The position numbers were made by a program, and so were the translations under genes. 64,000 bases of DNA from Nemopilema nomurai. Lineage: Eukaryota > Cnidaria > Scyphozoa > Rhizostomeae > Rhizostomatidae. The notes under the pieces were generated by a model that saw only the letters and a program-made list of their open reading frames with translations, made no database searches and was not told the DNA's origin. Shown piece by piece: positions 13,001-26,800 of the stretch (positions within the stretch are counted from its first letter, which is position 1; the number at the start of each line of letters is the position of its first letter). The stretch is from contig ML133403.1 of NCBI GenBank assembly GCA_003864495.1, positions 738,225 to 802,224 on the forward strand, in the 5' to 3' direction.

Positions 13001-16000
13001 TGTTTTGCATGTAGCGAGAAAGGAAGTCTCGACAGATGCCGTTTTATACGAAATCATTGTAAATTAGACGTAATAAGGGCATATTTATGTGAGCAAACAT
13101 TGAAGTTTAGTAGTCAATCTGAATTATGTTCAAATTAATCCCTAGATTTTCTGATTTCTCTTTCAAAGTATAATCACAATTACCCATAGGTGACGTTACC
13201 TTTTCTTTATCTTGATTCAAAAGTGAAGCTCCAGTACAATTGAAGACAAAATAAACGAGGATGTGGTTTTTTCAATTCTTAAAAGTCGTATTTCTGGTTT
13301 GGTTAAATGAAAATTAAAAGTTTAAAGGTGCCAACTTCACGTGACTGAAACCTTGAAATTGAAAACGAAAGGTCCTCAGTGACGTGAATAGGTTTCAAAT
13401 TTGAATATTTTGGTACAAATTACACGAACAGCCAATAAATATATGAAATAAATGATGAATAAAGAAATCAAGATAAATCATTTGTAGATATGAATGAATA
13501 TCGCCAATGGCAGAAGTATTCAGCATATCGATATGAATTAGATGCATTCTTTGTTTGAGAAAAAGCATTTGTTAAGGTGAAGTTTTGATAAAATCATCCT
13601 TTACTTTAACTAATGATAATTATGAATGGAACTATATGAAATTGACACGATTTGTGTTCTGCACTTTGGTGATAGCGGTGCACTATTTTACTGAGAGATA
13701 ATAATAAAGAAAACGTTTTTTCATTTATGTTTCATTATATTATTTATCAATAGAGGAGAAGCAGTAAACAAGGCAAAAGAAAAAAGTATCAGTTGAAGTG
13801 AATGTATATATTACTATTTCTTTAACACGAGTAGTAAAATTTACCACCAATAATCGTTTCGGTTTGATTTAAAGATTGCTGATCACTCTATTTTCATTGA
13901 GGATCGTTAAAATCAAAACAGACATACTAACATGGCAAGGCCAATCCAAAAGGCCATTTTGGCATAGAGGGTACCTTCTTCAACTAGAAAATGAAGCTAT
14001 CTTTGAAAAATAAGCTGCCTTCAAAAAGAGGCTGCTTTCAAAATGCACTTTTGCAAATTCAAGCGCAAGGGGAAGCAAACATTACCTCTACTTTTTCGCT
14101 TAAAGGTCTGATCCTCGTGGCTTCTTTTTACCCACAAAAAGTAATATTCAGATAAAAAGGAAACTTAGCAATGAATCTGATTTGAAAATGTACTTTTGTA
14201 CTTGCATGGTTTGCTTAACGTGTAAAACTGTGCTCTGTAGTGATACATTTGAAGCGTTACCTCAAAACGTGCTGTTTTGAAGGACACGTGAATTTTAGAA
14301 GGGATAAAAGTATGCCTAAAAATTAAATTTAAGATAAAAAATGACCATATCAAACACCTATAACCATATCAAAGCATTGGAAGAACCTAACAAGTACAAT
14401 TATTGTGCAACACAGATGATTCGATGTCAAGAATTACCCCGATAAAAATGAGGTAATACAACATTCCTACATCTTTAAATCGAGCAAACAAATCCTTTCA
14501 AATCCATACCAGAATCGACATAAATCATGTTGCAAAGTCTGCTTTCTCTACCGTGCTACAAGTAAGACCATCGTAGCGATGAAAGCGATCAAAGTGAGAC
14601 AAAATGTCTCTACTTTATTGACAATAATTGTTGGGACAGACCGCGGACCACCCATAAATTTCCTGGCAAGATATAAAATCGCATTTGTGGCGATCAAGGC
14701 ATTTAATGTGTTTCTGTTACCAAGTGGGTGGTGGATACAATTTTGTTTCTTTGACAACATCAAGCTCAAAGTCTGCCGTGCCAATAAATTTTCATTAAAA
14801 TAGAGACGACATGACATTCCCCTATGAAATGAAAACGACATGTGTATCCGATATTCGTAAAGTTGAATAATTACATTTTCTGTTGATGACTCTTTAATAA
14901 GTGGTGTTTGAAACAGGAAAATGATGAAAATTAGCAGTAATGACAAACATTGCTGAGGTGAAGTTGTGAGGTGAACTGAGAGTAACTAAGGATTTCATTG
15001 ATCTTATGATCGGATTTATCAATAAATGAGCTTGTGTGTGGTGTTTGGTGCCTTTAGGGGCTTTATCGACTTCTTTTATATAACATGGAGGCGACAATCT
15101 ATGCCTGGTGAGGACGATTTTTCAGGTCGAAGAGAAGAATCTACATAGATGGAAGTCATGCTTATATTAGTGCTGTTCTAGTTCTTTTTAGAAATTTGGC
15201 AATAGAAAATGGCTAGAAAGATAACAAAAAATGAAGATAGGGGCCTGGAGGGTGAAGCTACAGCGTGTAACAAGTTTCGTCTTATGGAAAAATATATAAA
15301 AGCAAGTAATGTCGCTTCTTTTAAAACGATATGACTTCGTACGTACCAAGAAGCATTTCCTCAAATAATGAAATATTGAAACGGAAATCAAAGTAAAGAG
15401 ATCATCAGCCAATCACCTTCCTCTAGTTAACAAGCTTACTTCTGCTATTCCTGAAATTATGACAAAATTGCAGTGCAAAGTGTTGTAGCTGCAAAAATAT
15501 CCTCACTGAATGTGGACCGATGTGACATCCCTACAATAAAAATTTGTCTTACTTTTTGCAAAAAATACAAAAAAACCTTACGCCTACGAAATCTGATTAA
15601 GGTTAAGGTGACTTTTGGAGCTGGTCAAGACCTGATCGGGACTTGGACGCTTCGAGCATCGCGTAAACATTCTGTTCAAAGAAGTACGCCAAAAGATCTT
15701 CTTAAGTATGTATATAGTGAATTTAAACAGCTTTTGTTTATTTTTTCTGTGCCAAGTCCACGCAGATACAATAACGGGTTTGGTTGTAGTTCCTTTGTGT
15801 CCCTTCGGGTTGCAGCTACTGAAAAGACTGCCGGAAACCCGTCGTGTCTGGGACAGATCCAGCTTGTCTAGAAAAGAAGAGATCTTCACTTCTTGCAACA
15901 CTGTGGCTTTGCGTGGCTCTAGTCTGTCGCATTTTCCAAGTTTTTTCACAAAGGCTAATGGATTTAATTTGAAATGGATTTTCTAAAACATCTGATGCAT

Positions 16001-16768
16001 TAATAAATATGATGAAACACTTAGTGATTTAATTTTCGAAATACTATTATCGAAGTAAGCCAACACTCAGAGTACATTGCTTTTATTTGTAGAATTTGTA
16101 TCCACTATGTTGCCAAAGCATCAAATAAAGTATCATTAATAAGATTGTGATATATCAAAAGGCTTGGCTTTCGGCTCCTGTGAACGTGATACATTCGCAA
16201 GGAAATAAAGGAAATGCCATTAATTGTTGCTCACATGATTTTACAACGAGGTTTTGAGAAGTGTACTTTCTTTACTTTAAAAATAGAGGACGCGAAAAGC
16301 GGGTGGGCCACGGTGGGAACATGCAAGCGATTAAAGTCAGACAATGAAAAAAACTGCTCAAAGACTGATAAAGTAGAATCGATTAATTGCACCACAACAG
16401 ACCTTTGCGAGCCAGTAGAGAAACAGAGAGACAATTATAACGGCTTATAGAAACTTAGCAGTGTTGATCAAGATTTAATACGCAAAATGCACTCGGTGGT
16501 TGAACAGGTTCTAGAAGACTATGATGTGCATAAGGCATAACTTTAGCTAATATAGTCACCCTCCTGTTGAAAGTTAGTGTAGGATAAATTTTACAAAGTG
16601 CACAAGGGATAAAGTGTCTCCGTATCGTCGTGCTACCACAGTTCAAGAATTAGAGGCATCGGAGGTGATAGAAAAGAGCAAGTAATATAGCTGTCATTTA
16701 AAAAAAGAAAGTACGTACACGTTGGGAGACGGATAAATTTATGTGCCTTTTTAAAGTAAGGAGCTTAC
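7061..16768. other. No gene recognised
   Basis: Only short open stretches. The two longest are about 130 codons: minus 14946-14548, with a possible membrane segment, and the overlapping plus/minus frames at 15473-15949. None has a motif I can name. The duplication near 10.0 kb is listed separately. Confidence 0.55.
10008..10076. repeat. Direct duplication GTTGAGCATGAAGTTGAACT
   Basis: Two copies about 39 bp apart, with an intervening TTCATGC that can pair with GCATGAA of either copy. Small and of no known function. Confidence 0.7.
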
Positions 16769-16893
16769 CACTCTCCCATGAAAATATTCTTAAGCGCCAT
16801 TGCTTCCGTGAAAAACTCACCAATAAACGAGAATAAGAAATCAACCACAAGTTTAAAGATGTCAGAAATCACAATTAGACATACAGCTACTTC
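16769..16893 (-). CDS. Unrecognised exon-like segment with hydrophobic peptide
   Basis: Open minus-strand segment between GTCCAG (acceptor-like) and TG|GTAAGC (good donor). It encodes VAVCLIVISDIFKLVVDFLF followed by SFIGEFFTEAMALKNIFM, a membrane-like helix. It lies 0.8 kb downstream of the receptor stop codon on the same strand; whether it is an alternative 3' exon or another gene cannot be told. Confidence 0.22.
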
Positions 16894-17658
16894 CTGGACT
16901 TTAGGAACTTTTTTGAAAAAGGAACAGTTTGCAAAAATGAGACTGTAAAGGATTTTGGTCAAAATCCGTAAGGAAACATATGAAATATGAACCAGTTGTA
17001 TAAATAGTCATCTCTGCATATAAGATAGGTATCTTTGTTTAGAATTTAATGTATAAACATTCATCTTGTCGATTTGAGTGCATACGATTACATTTAGTAC
17101 TAAGATAACTTTACACATTGCTTGACTGTTGTATAAAAAGTTTCTGCTTCTCCTACATGTAACTGAAAGACTAAGCCCATATGCATGGACTATGAGCTGT
17201 CCCATTTCAAACACAATCAGTGCGTAGAAGTGTACTAGCCGTCAGCTACGGGCTACAGAGCTGCAACACAAGTTGGCAGTATATTTGGTATTATTTAAAA
17301 TTGACTCAACTTGATATCTATTGCCTATTTGCGAGGCAATTTATCTCAGCTAGCAATAATAGCTGTGTTCTTTTAAACATTCTTTTTCCAATTTATAACT
17401 ACTAATGAGAACTAGATTACAACTAAACTTGGGTAGACCTTTATCAAGATATGTTTGAATTGCCACAATATTGAACTGTAGGAATTTCTACGTTTTAAAC
17501 AGTAGGAATTTCCTATCTCTTGAAATGGCCGCTTTAACTATCCGGTTAATGGATTTCATCACCAATGTTCACCAGCTGCAGTCTCGTTACTTAAAATGGA
17601 CCCAACTGCAATCCATGTGGGATTCCTCTTATAACCTGTATAAGCACTTTGTATATGG

Positions 17659-17879
17659 CTATAACTTCCACCGTAACGTCTTCTTGTCAGTGCCATACAA
17701 GTTGTCCTTACCATGATAAGTTCTTAGATTCTCCCTTTCAAAGGCGTTTAGCATATATTCCTTCACCTGTGACCTGTTCCGTCTTCTTATTGCTGCATTG
17801 ACAATGCCTGCAGTTACTGCCATGCCAATCATGCTGCCAAGAACGATGCCGATTAGCAGTCCAGCGGAGAAAAGACTAT
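17659..17879 (-). CDS. Receptor exon 9: transmembrane helix and cytoplasmic tail
   Basis: Acceptor TTTTCAG at 17880, entry phase 1 (joining as KNRN-SLFS), stop codon at 17661-17659. The helix AGLLIGIVLGSMIGMAVTAG contains a GxxxGxxxG pattern, known in other membrane proteins to favour helix packing, and is followed by the stop-transfer sequence RRRNR. The 43-residue tail has three tyrosines (KEYML, RTYHG, NLYGT). None fits the ITIM consensus, so I assign no signalling motif. Confidence 0.68.
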
Positions 17880-20800
17880 CTGAAAAGTACAACAAAATTA
17901 CAATAGTATGGGCGCGTGAAGAAACCAAATGGCCAAGGCAAAATGGTCAACATAAAACAAAGCTAAAAATCAATCATCAGATGGCTTATGACAGAAGCAA
18001 TACTCAGCAGTCTTGAGAGTGCGGCTCGCAAAATTCTTTTCGCATAGCTTTTGATTAATGACTTCACTTTTTGTCAGAAGTAAGAGAGGTCCATCATGAG
18101 CAACAAGATAGGATTGAAACCACCCTATCCTGATAAGAAGGCACATAAGATTGGAGCCACCCTATCCTGACAAGAAGGCACATAATATTGAAACCGCCCT
18201 ATCCGGAACAGGCGTGATTTGCCAGCAGCTGGTACTGGTGATGGCTTTGAAACAAAAGTACTAGGGACGCACATTTAAAGTTTCCAGCCACCCCGTTGAC
18301 AGCCAATATTTCGGTCAGAATGACCACGCTTATAAATACCACGGCAAATGTTGTAATAATTTCACTATACTTCATAAACAGGCCTTAATAACAAATATTG
18401 GAAACCACGCTGAATAGAAAAATAAGGGTATATATTTTGGATGAAAGAGCAAAGAAATGAACAATATTAGCCGTTAATGAACAATAATGGCTAATAGCTA
18501 TCTGCTAATAAAAATCTTTAGCGATGCATGGCTGGAAAACTTTAGCTGAAAACATATTAGACACCTTCTCAGGACTACTGTGGGACAGATGTGCCCTTAA
18601 TCTGTCTCTACAGTGGGCTAGAGCCTACTTGGAAACCTCATTAGCGTCTTGAACAGAGAAATAAACTTCATTAGCAATGACACTGTGTCAGTATTCCTGG
18701 TAACTGGCGTAAAGACTTGAAATTGCCTTCGAATCAAGACCATCCGGATCGCATTAACCCGGCTTAGACAGTTTACTCGGATCCAAAAAGCTTACTTAAT
18801 TACCTATACTAGCGGAATTCTATTTTCAAAGAAAACAGGCTGTAAATAGGATATTTTCATTATGTGCTGTGGCTTTATGATGGCTTAATAACGGAAACCT
18901 TTCAGCTACAAAGCAAGACTGAGTGTTAAATAGCCTTGTATTAATTTAAATTCTCATTCCAATAAAATTTTAGAGAGTCTGAGATAAAATACTTTTGTAA
19001 ATTCCAGTCATTTGCGTATGACAATCCACTTGAAGTGTCCGCATAGGACATACGAAGCTGACTATTGAGCTTAAGAACAATATTGAAATTATGGAGAAAT
19101 CGGCGTTTGCAGTTTCTGAAGAAACAGGCTATTTACGTCTAGCGAAGCAGATATGAGTTCTAAAGAATGGAAAACGACTGAAATAGTGCCTGAATATACA
19201 GACAAGATGCAACGAGTAATAATAAAAACAATTGAATTTTCAAGTGAAGTTTCAAATATTCTTATGCATGTTGCGCTCTGTTACCTGATACCCCGTTGGA
19301 GGCATTAAACGGCACCCAGGCATACAAGAAACACGCAACAATGAAATGCAGCATACATGTGTTGTTAGATATTTCGAAGCCAACAAAAAACACGAAGTCA
19401 CTTACTTCTGTTCTTTTCGCAGACATATGGCTTCTCTGAGCTGCAACTGAAGTCGTACCATTGCGTTTTCGATTGCCAGTTCTTTAGAATCACACAGTCT
19501 TCTCCATCGCAACCTTCACTATAATCTCTTTGAAACACCATATCATTAGGTTCTCCGCCTGCCCAGTTCTTAAAAGATGGTTTTCTTCCATTGTACGTCA
19601 CTTGGTTCCAAACAAATGAGCCTCCATAAACAATTAAATATAAAATTATTTTCAGTTTATAAATTGTATTATTCTTATGCTGTTTTCAACAAGAATTGTT
19701 CCAATATTTTATGTCATAATGAACCAGTTTGATGAGATGTCACTAAAGCAACTCAAATCCTATTTTGAAAGATTACTGTACAGAAGAAAATTGTTCCCTA
19801 AACTCTTGTTAAGCTCTCACGATGTAGAGCTCTAGGTAGCATAATCCCTGGAAAGATTCTCTAAAAGAGACGTGTAGTCAATAGCCTTGCTTTACAACAT
19901 ATATAAGCTATATCTAATGCAAAACTAATATATTCAAGCAACCATATTTGATCAAGAAAAGATTGAAAATTGTTTTAAATTCAATGAAGAAAAACTTTAT
20001 CCTTTATCTATCTAGGGAACCAACAACATGACCGCTATCTTGTCCATTGGGCATTCTCTCAATTTCAAATTCAACGCACAGACTCGAGTGACAAAAACAA
20101 AACTAACAGTACATTGAAAGCAAAAGTAATTATAGAAATTACTCCCCACCTGCTTCAGCTATGTCATTAAGACCAATCCAGAAATCCTTATTTAATGCCA
20201 AGCTCCTAACAAAATCGTTTTCCACTTTACTGTCTATTTCCACAAGTTTTGCACCAAATGACTTGCAGATCTTCTTCGCATCGTGCCACATTGCAAGCTG
20301 GTCGTAAAAACGATAATACGTTTGACAGGCTGCATCATCACACTTCCAGTTTGCGTCTAAAAAAGAGGTCCATAATCTGTAGTTCTATCAAATGTCTAAA
20401 CTCTGGTAATTTCTTTATCTTCTTGCCGAACACAAGCGAACAAAAAGTGTTTTGGGGGACCACCAAGGCACATTAGCACTCTCTATCACGAGGAAAAAAG
20501 TCACATAAAATAAAAAAAGCTCTGTAAAATGCAGGTTTTGCTATAAAACTAACAAGTCTATTTTAAGTTTGCACGAAGCGAAATTTTGCATTGCTTTGAA
20601 GTCCATTCAAATGCACTTGCTTGAAACATGTGCAAACACGAATGAGCAGAAACCACATAAGCGCATTGAAGCAAATTAATAGTAAAAATTAACTTCTTTC
20701 GTTGGAATCAGAAAGATTCTAAAAGCTTGACATGATCACTGTATCTTTACTGCCTTTCATTCTCTGCAACTGGATTCTAGCAACTGCGTTTTCTCGCTAT

Positions 20801-23800
20801 GCAGTTTAACCACTTCACTCAAGGGAACCTGGGATCGAATAGCGTGTGTCGACATTGGGCAACCTTGGAATTATTGCAAAACTTTGCTTGGTTTGCTGGC
20901 AACCAAGGCTATATGCTCTCGCAAATCTGGTCTAGTAACGTAGCTCGCAAAATGCTCTTTCTGTTTTACTAGCTACTGGCTCCGCCCATACTCTTTGTCC
21001 CATATCCCGCCTGCTTCACCCATACAGACGCTCCCTTTAAGATGCACTGACGTAATCTGCATCATACAACAGCGTGCAACATGCACGTTATGAGGTGACC
21101 AGCAATGTAACGGCAGCAGGAAAGCAATGCAGATCATTAGATTTGTGAGTCATTTATTACGATGACACACGAGACAACAACACATTTCCATGAGTAAAAA
21201 GGCTATGAAGACAAATACACCTTTGGCTTAGAACGGGTTGAAGGATCTTCCACTTGGATATCAGCTGGGAAATGAGTCAATCTCCCCATTTTGGCTTATT
21301 TCACAGAATTTATCAGCTTATAAGCTAGATTATACATTTGTGAAGATGGATTGTTCAATTGAAACTGATTGGGCAAAGGCAAAGTTTGGTCTAAATTTTG
21401 CTCATAGCAGAATGATTGTTTGATGCCAAAACGATTGTTAAGGAACAAGCTACGCAAACATGGATTACCAAAAGCCACCCTGGCAACTCTGATCAGGTCT
21501 CTCCGACTAAAGGATACTTTTCTACACTGACGGCCCTGTTGCCTCTCGCTGCAATCTTCCATTGCAAGAATACACACTGCACTCATGTTTGTGGTTGGCT
21601 TATCAGCAACAAGCTAACATTTATTGATACCAGATACCAATTTTTCCCAATGCAAATCCACGCCCCCTTAAAAGTGCTTGAAAAATCTACTTTAACACTA
21701 AATCTATGCTTCTAAATAAAAAGAGTACTCGATTAATAAACTGATGAACAAAAATGTAAGGAAGATCTGAAATCAATAAATCGCAAAACCTGACAGCATT
21801 CATTTTTCATCAAAAAGTGAGCTACCTGAAAATATGAATTAAGTAGAGACAAAAGACGATTCGATATAGCTGTGACGATTCGATATTGCTGTGGCTAACA
21901 GCTGTGGCTGGAATTCATAACATTAAAGGGAGGTAATTTCAACCTTACATCAACTATCAATATTCAAGTCCTGATTGTAGAATGAGGTGAACCGCATTTA
22001 CAAAACAAAGACTTTTTTAGAGTTAGCTGTTGTCAAGTTTGCAATCGATCAGCTGATAGCAGTGATCTCATTGACTCGTTCGGGATTGAAAAACTTGATG
22101 GAAGCTGTAAAGTCCCATTGTAAAGTCGTTTAGTTTATATCCAAACAAGTACACAGATTAATGTTATAGGAAACATTGGCTATACCTATTAGCGGTAAAA
22201 CAAACTATTAGCTTGATGCACATAGTCATAATTGTTCATTAATTATTCCAGTTCCTGGAGCCAAATAGACGGCAATTGACATCAGTGAATCCCCAAACAG
22301 GTGCAAACATAGACACTTCCTTACACAAAAACTCACGGAAGCAAAGCAAAGTTGATTTGGTGAACAAACATCGTATTAATTGAAAACACATCAGATTAGC
22401 TCTCAACCTATTAAGCGACGAATAACACATTTTTCTTTCATAGGATTGTCGTATTAGACTCCATTTCGTCACGTCATTGCACCATTTTAACTAAAATATG
22501 TCCACCCATCAATCTCAAGAAAAAAGGAAGCCTGTCTGTGAAGTCGCCATCATTCTTCTTTTAAGACGTACACATAATGTTTCTTTTTGAATCTTCAAAA
22601 TCTTGACATCAAAATTTTGACAGAGTTAAGAAATATTTATCTCTAAGAGCCAATGGTCATTGAAGATTCGAATAGTGAAGTCACAAAGGGTTTCAAGTGA
22701 AGAATGGTTGACGTACTGGCTTAAAAGAGCAGTTTCTGAGTAATCTCCCGAACAAGATAAGGCATAAGAAACAATTTAAAAGGCTGTTCGCCTATTCTAT
22801 CTTCCTCATATTTTGAATATCTTCCTATTCCCTATATCTATCATCCTCACTTTTCGGCCCATAGAGGTTTTGCTGCTAACGGCCTATAACAATCTTACCT
22901 TATTAGAAAAAGAAAACAAGTTGCCCTCTTAATACAAGCATCACCCTATCATACTGCAGTTTAAAGCTACCAAAATTTGTTAATTCTTGTATCTGGGCCT
23001 AGTCAATACTTTCAGCAGTTGGTGAAGAAATGAAAGCATGGATGCCATATTCATGTTGTTGTTGCAGTTGCATTCGTCAATTCTTGAATGCCAAATGAGT
23101 AAGCCTTGAATTGAAGGATCCAGTTAAAGCTTGCTTTTATCCATTTGACTTCTTTAAAAATGAGGGGAAGACTTGCGTGTTTTTATTCTCAACATTCTGA
23201 TACCATCAAGAGCCATATTGAATTATATTATACAAACAATCTTTGGTTGCAGCTATCTCGATGCATTGGTGATGGTATTTGAAAACAATAAAGCATTTGG
23301 CTGCGTTGTCAGTTGTGCTTTTTTCCTTCTTTCAGCTTCAAACTTGAAGACGAATGTCAATGCTCAATCGGATTCTGGACCAACAAAATGATTGATCTTA
23401 GCAAAACTGCATGCTTTGAGTCGGCGCAGAGAAATAAAACGCTGGAGACAATCATTCTTGAGACAAATAGCTAAAGATAAAACGTGGACACTCTGTGATA
23501 ACATAGAATGAGAGAGAATAGTAATTTCGGATGAAGCACTTAATAAAGAGTGGTTTTATAACCGCGACTAGACATTTTTATCGATTCACTTTAAGCCACT
23601 GAGAATCTATACTTAAAGCAGCGTAGTAAAAACGCAATCCTTTGCCTAAAAATGTGAATTGTGGTTAATTCCCTCTCTTTATCGATGCGCATCTTTATTT
23701 CTGATTGCAGAGTTCTCAACCCTAGCAGACCGTTTGCAACTCAAAAATGGCTGTTCTCTGCATCAGCATCCAATAGAGATGCTTCAACGTCCATAAAGTC

Positions 23801-26800
23801 AATGTCTTCTCATAATCTGGAGAATATGATTCCTATCCAAATCGGACTTCTAGCACTATTGTAGGACATTAAAATTCTGCTAGGAGCCACGAAAAATTGA
23901 GCTTTTCTCAGTTTACAGAAAGACGTCGTTTAGCACTTTTGTCAACAGATTCTTTTATATAATATGAAATAATCGCAGACACATAAGACGATGTTATATT
24001 CAAAGCCAACAGCTTCTTTTGAAGAGTGGCAGCTTGTGTCCCGTATAAAGTAAAAGGCCGCCTTTCACGAGTAAAGGATGAATGTCAGTACACGTGCAGA
24101 TCATTGATAAGGAAAGTGAGCTGCACAGTCATTTGGAAATTGAATTATATCAAGGCGACGAGATTTGCTTACAAATTTTAAAGTAAGTTGTCATTACTAG
24201 CCAAGGCAACATCTTATTGAAGAATCGCAGTCAACAAATCACACAGATGCACCTGATCACTACAGCATCTTCATAAACACATTGCTAAATGACTAAGACG
24301 CTTATAAGAAGTGACCTAGCTTGCATGAAAAATGACATGCCTTCCTTTAGCGATGAAAGTCACAACAGAGCAGATAAAATAAAGTTCAAATCAGAGATCC
24401 TCGTCGTTATGCAAGTCAAATACTTGTCTGAATGCATGAAACACTGCATTGATTCCAGCACCACAAAAAGAGATATTTTTTGCTCAACCTGTTAAAAATC
24501 AAATTGATGACTTGACTCAACTATAATTGTCAAATAGCTTTCAAGGTAACCCATATGAAGCGCCAGTGGATATCCGGTAGCTCTATAGCGCAGAATCTTT
24601 AAGTTCCAGCACCCGTATACACTTTTTTGGTTGGTATCATTAAAGCACCCTCGTTGCGCAGCCTATCTACCGCATTTGAACATTCTAAATAAGCACTTTC
24701 GCAGGTCTCTCTTGACTAAAAAGTACAGCACAGGATTTAGGAGGCTGTTAAGAACAGTGAGACAGAGCGCAAACCTTCGCAGCCATGCTATGTTCAGAGG
24801 CAAACCAGCTACGTAGCACGTTCGATAGGCGGCGAGCGGCAGCCAGAACAGAAGAAATAACGTCACAATCAATATGCAGAACAACGACGTCTGCTTCAGC
24901 TCCGTTCTACGAACACTTTTGAGGGACGCTACAGATGGATTGCCCATCTGACCATCGCTGGTCGATGAAATAGATTGCTTACAATTCTGTTGTGGTTGCT
25001 GTTGTGGTTCCTGTTGTGGTTGCTGTTGTTGCTGCTGTTGTTGTTGTTGTTGTTGTTGCAGAGCCATGGGCATTCCTACTCCCTTTAGATCATTGTGGCT
25101 GGATGGCTCGATAATCTCAGGCCTTGTGGCGAAGTGAGTCGAGAGTCTATTCCGAACGAGGGAGAAATGCTTCTTGATACTAGCAACAAGATATCCATTG
25201 CTGAAAACAAGAATCAACGCAGCAAGCAGAAAGAAGGCGGAGAAGAAAATACTCCGGACAACGAGTTCATCTTTGCTTGACACATATACGAAAATGATGA
25301 TTTGCTCCGTGGAGATGACAAGAGGCACGACCCAGAAGATGACGAGCAGTCTTGTCACTAGCCGGCGATATTGCGGAGAACTGTAGCGGAAGGGCCTCTT
25401 CAGAGCTACGAGCCTGTCCAGAGTAAGCAGAGCCAGTGACAATACGGATACGAACAGAGAGCTGAACATTGGGATGTTTCCAAACACTTTGTAGTAGATT
25501 GATTCCTGTTTAAGAAGCAGCAGGACACCGAGCGACGTGCCAAAAACACCGACAAACGCGTCTGCTAAGGCCATCGAAAAGAGGATTCTGTTGTGAGTGT
25601 TCGCAAGCAGCCTTTTGCGATATCGGATAAACATTATGCACGTAACTCCGTTCAGAAGAAATGTCAAAATGTCCATGATGATAAGGCTCCAGTAGAAAAC
25701 CTGTGACTGGGTTTCTTTGTCCATGTTACCAAATTGTGTAGATATCACTTAGTGGCAGACTGCTTTGATTTCAGTCGCCTGGTTCAGCTGTATCGAGAAA
25801 CTCCGTCGAATACCAATCTTGGATAACACTGTCGAATTTTTTCATCGACTTCTGAATTACTGGCGGATTACAAAACAGCTGTTTGAATGCGTGAACCTCT
25901 CTTATGCTTCACGTTGCTTTGACATCAAGATTAACTTCTTGTCAAAAAATTGTCTCATCATCTTCATACCTTTCTTCTGGTTGTCTGCTTTCTAAAGTCC
26001 ACTTTGAGACATTTCCCTTAAATTAACGATAATTTAAGGTTAGAAATCAAATCATGTGATACATCGTCTTCTAAAGATATATTAAATTGCCAAGAGACTT
26101 ATGCCTATATCAGAGGACAATAGCATCTCCTTTCCAATTTAACTCCACTTCCCTACCCAAATACTCAATTGACACCAGACCGTTCTGAAACCTGCAATAA
26201 CCAGCATAAGCTTTGCCTAGTGCTATGGTAATTCTAAAAACAATTCTAAACATGTCAACGCATTACATCGCATGTACAAGCAGTGCTGTTATCATGTATT
26301 AGGCATTCGTTCCTACGAGAAACTACAATACAGCCCGCCTATCCCGAATTTTGGCCTATTCTCTTCCATTGCTCCTTCCTAACTCTCATGTCACAGCTTT
26401 TCCACCCGATGCCAATCAGAGCCGTCCTCAAATCACCGCTACGGAAATTTATGTTAGCTTTCCAAGTAAAAGACGGGAATGGAGCAAGATTAGTGATAAC
26501 GAGAAGAATCTATCGAAAGCGACAAGCGCAAGAAACAGGAGAAATGAAGATCGAATTCAATGGCGTTTATTCTGCAGTAGGAACAAAAATAAAAGAGCTT
26601 TTTCGCCCTTTCTTTCTCTTTCAAAAAAAAAATTGGATTTGAAAGAAAAGCAATCAAAGTTTTCAATACATATGTCGTTCTTAAACCCTAAACCTTGAAG
26701 ACATTTGAACGACTAGAACTGGAAAACAGTCACATATCAGGTAGAAAAGAAAGCGAGTGGTGGAAATAAGGTTACGCTTCGCGTTTTACCGTTCTTCCAC

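Noticed and set aside
24631..25386. Plus-strand frames opposite the GPCR
   Set aside because: Shadows of the GPCR coding strand, with no independent support.
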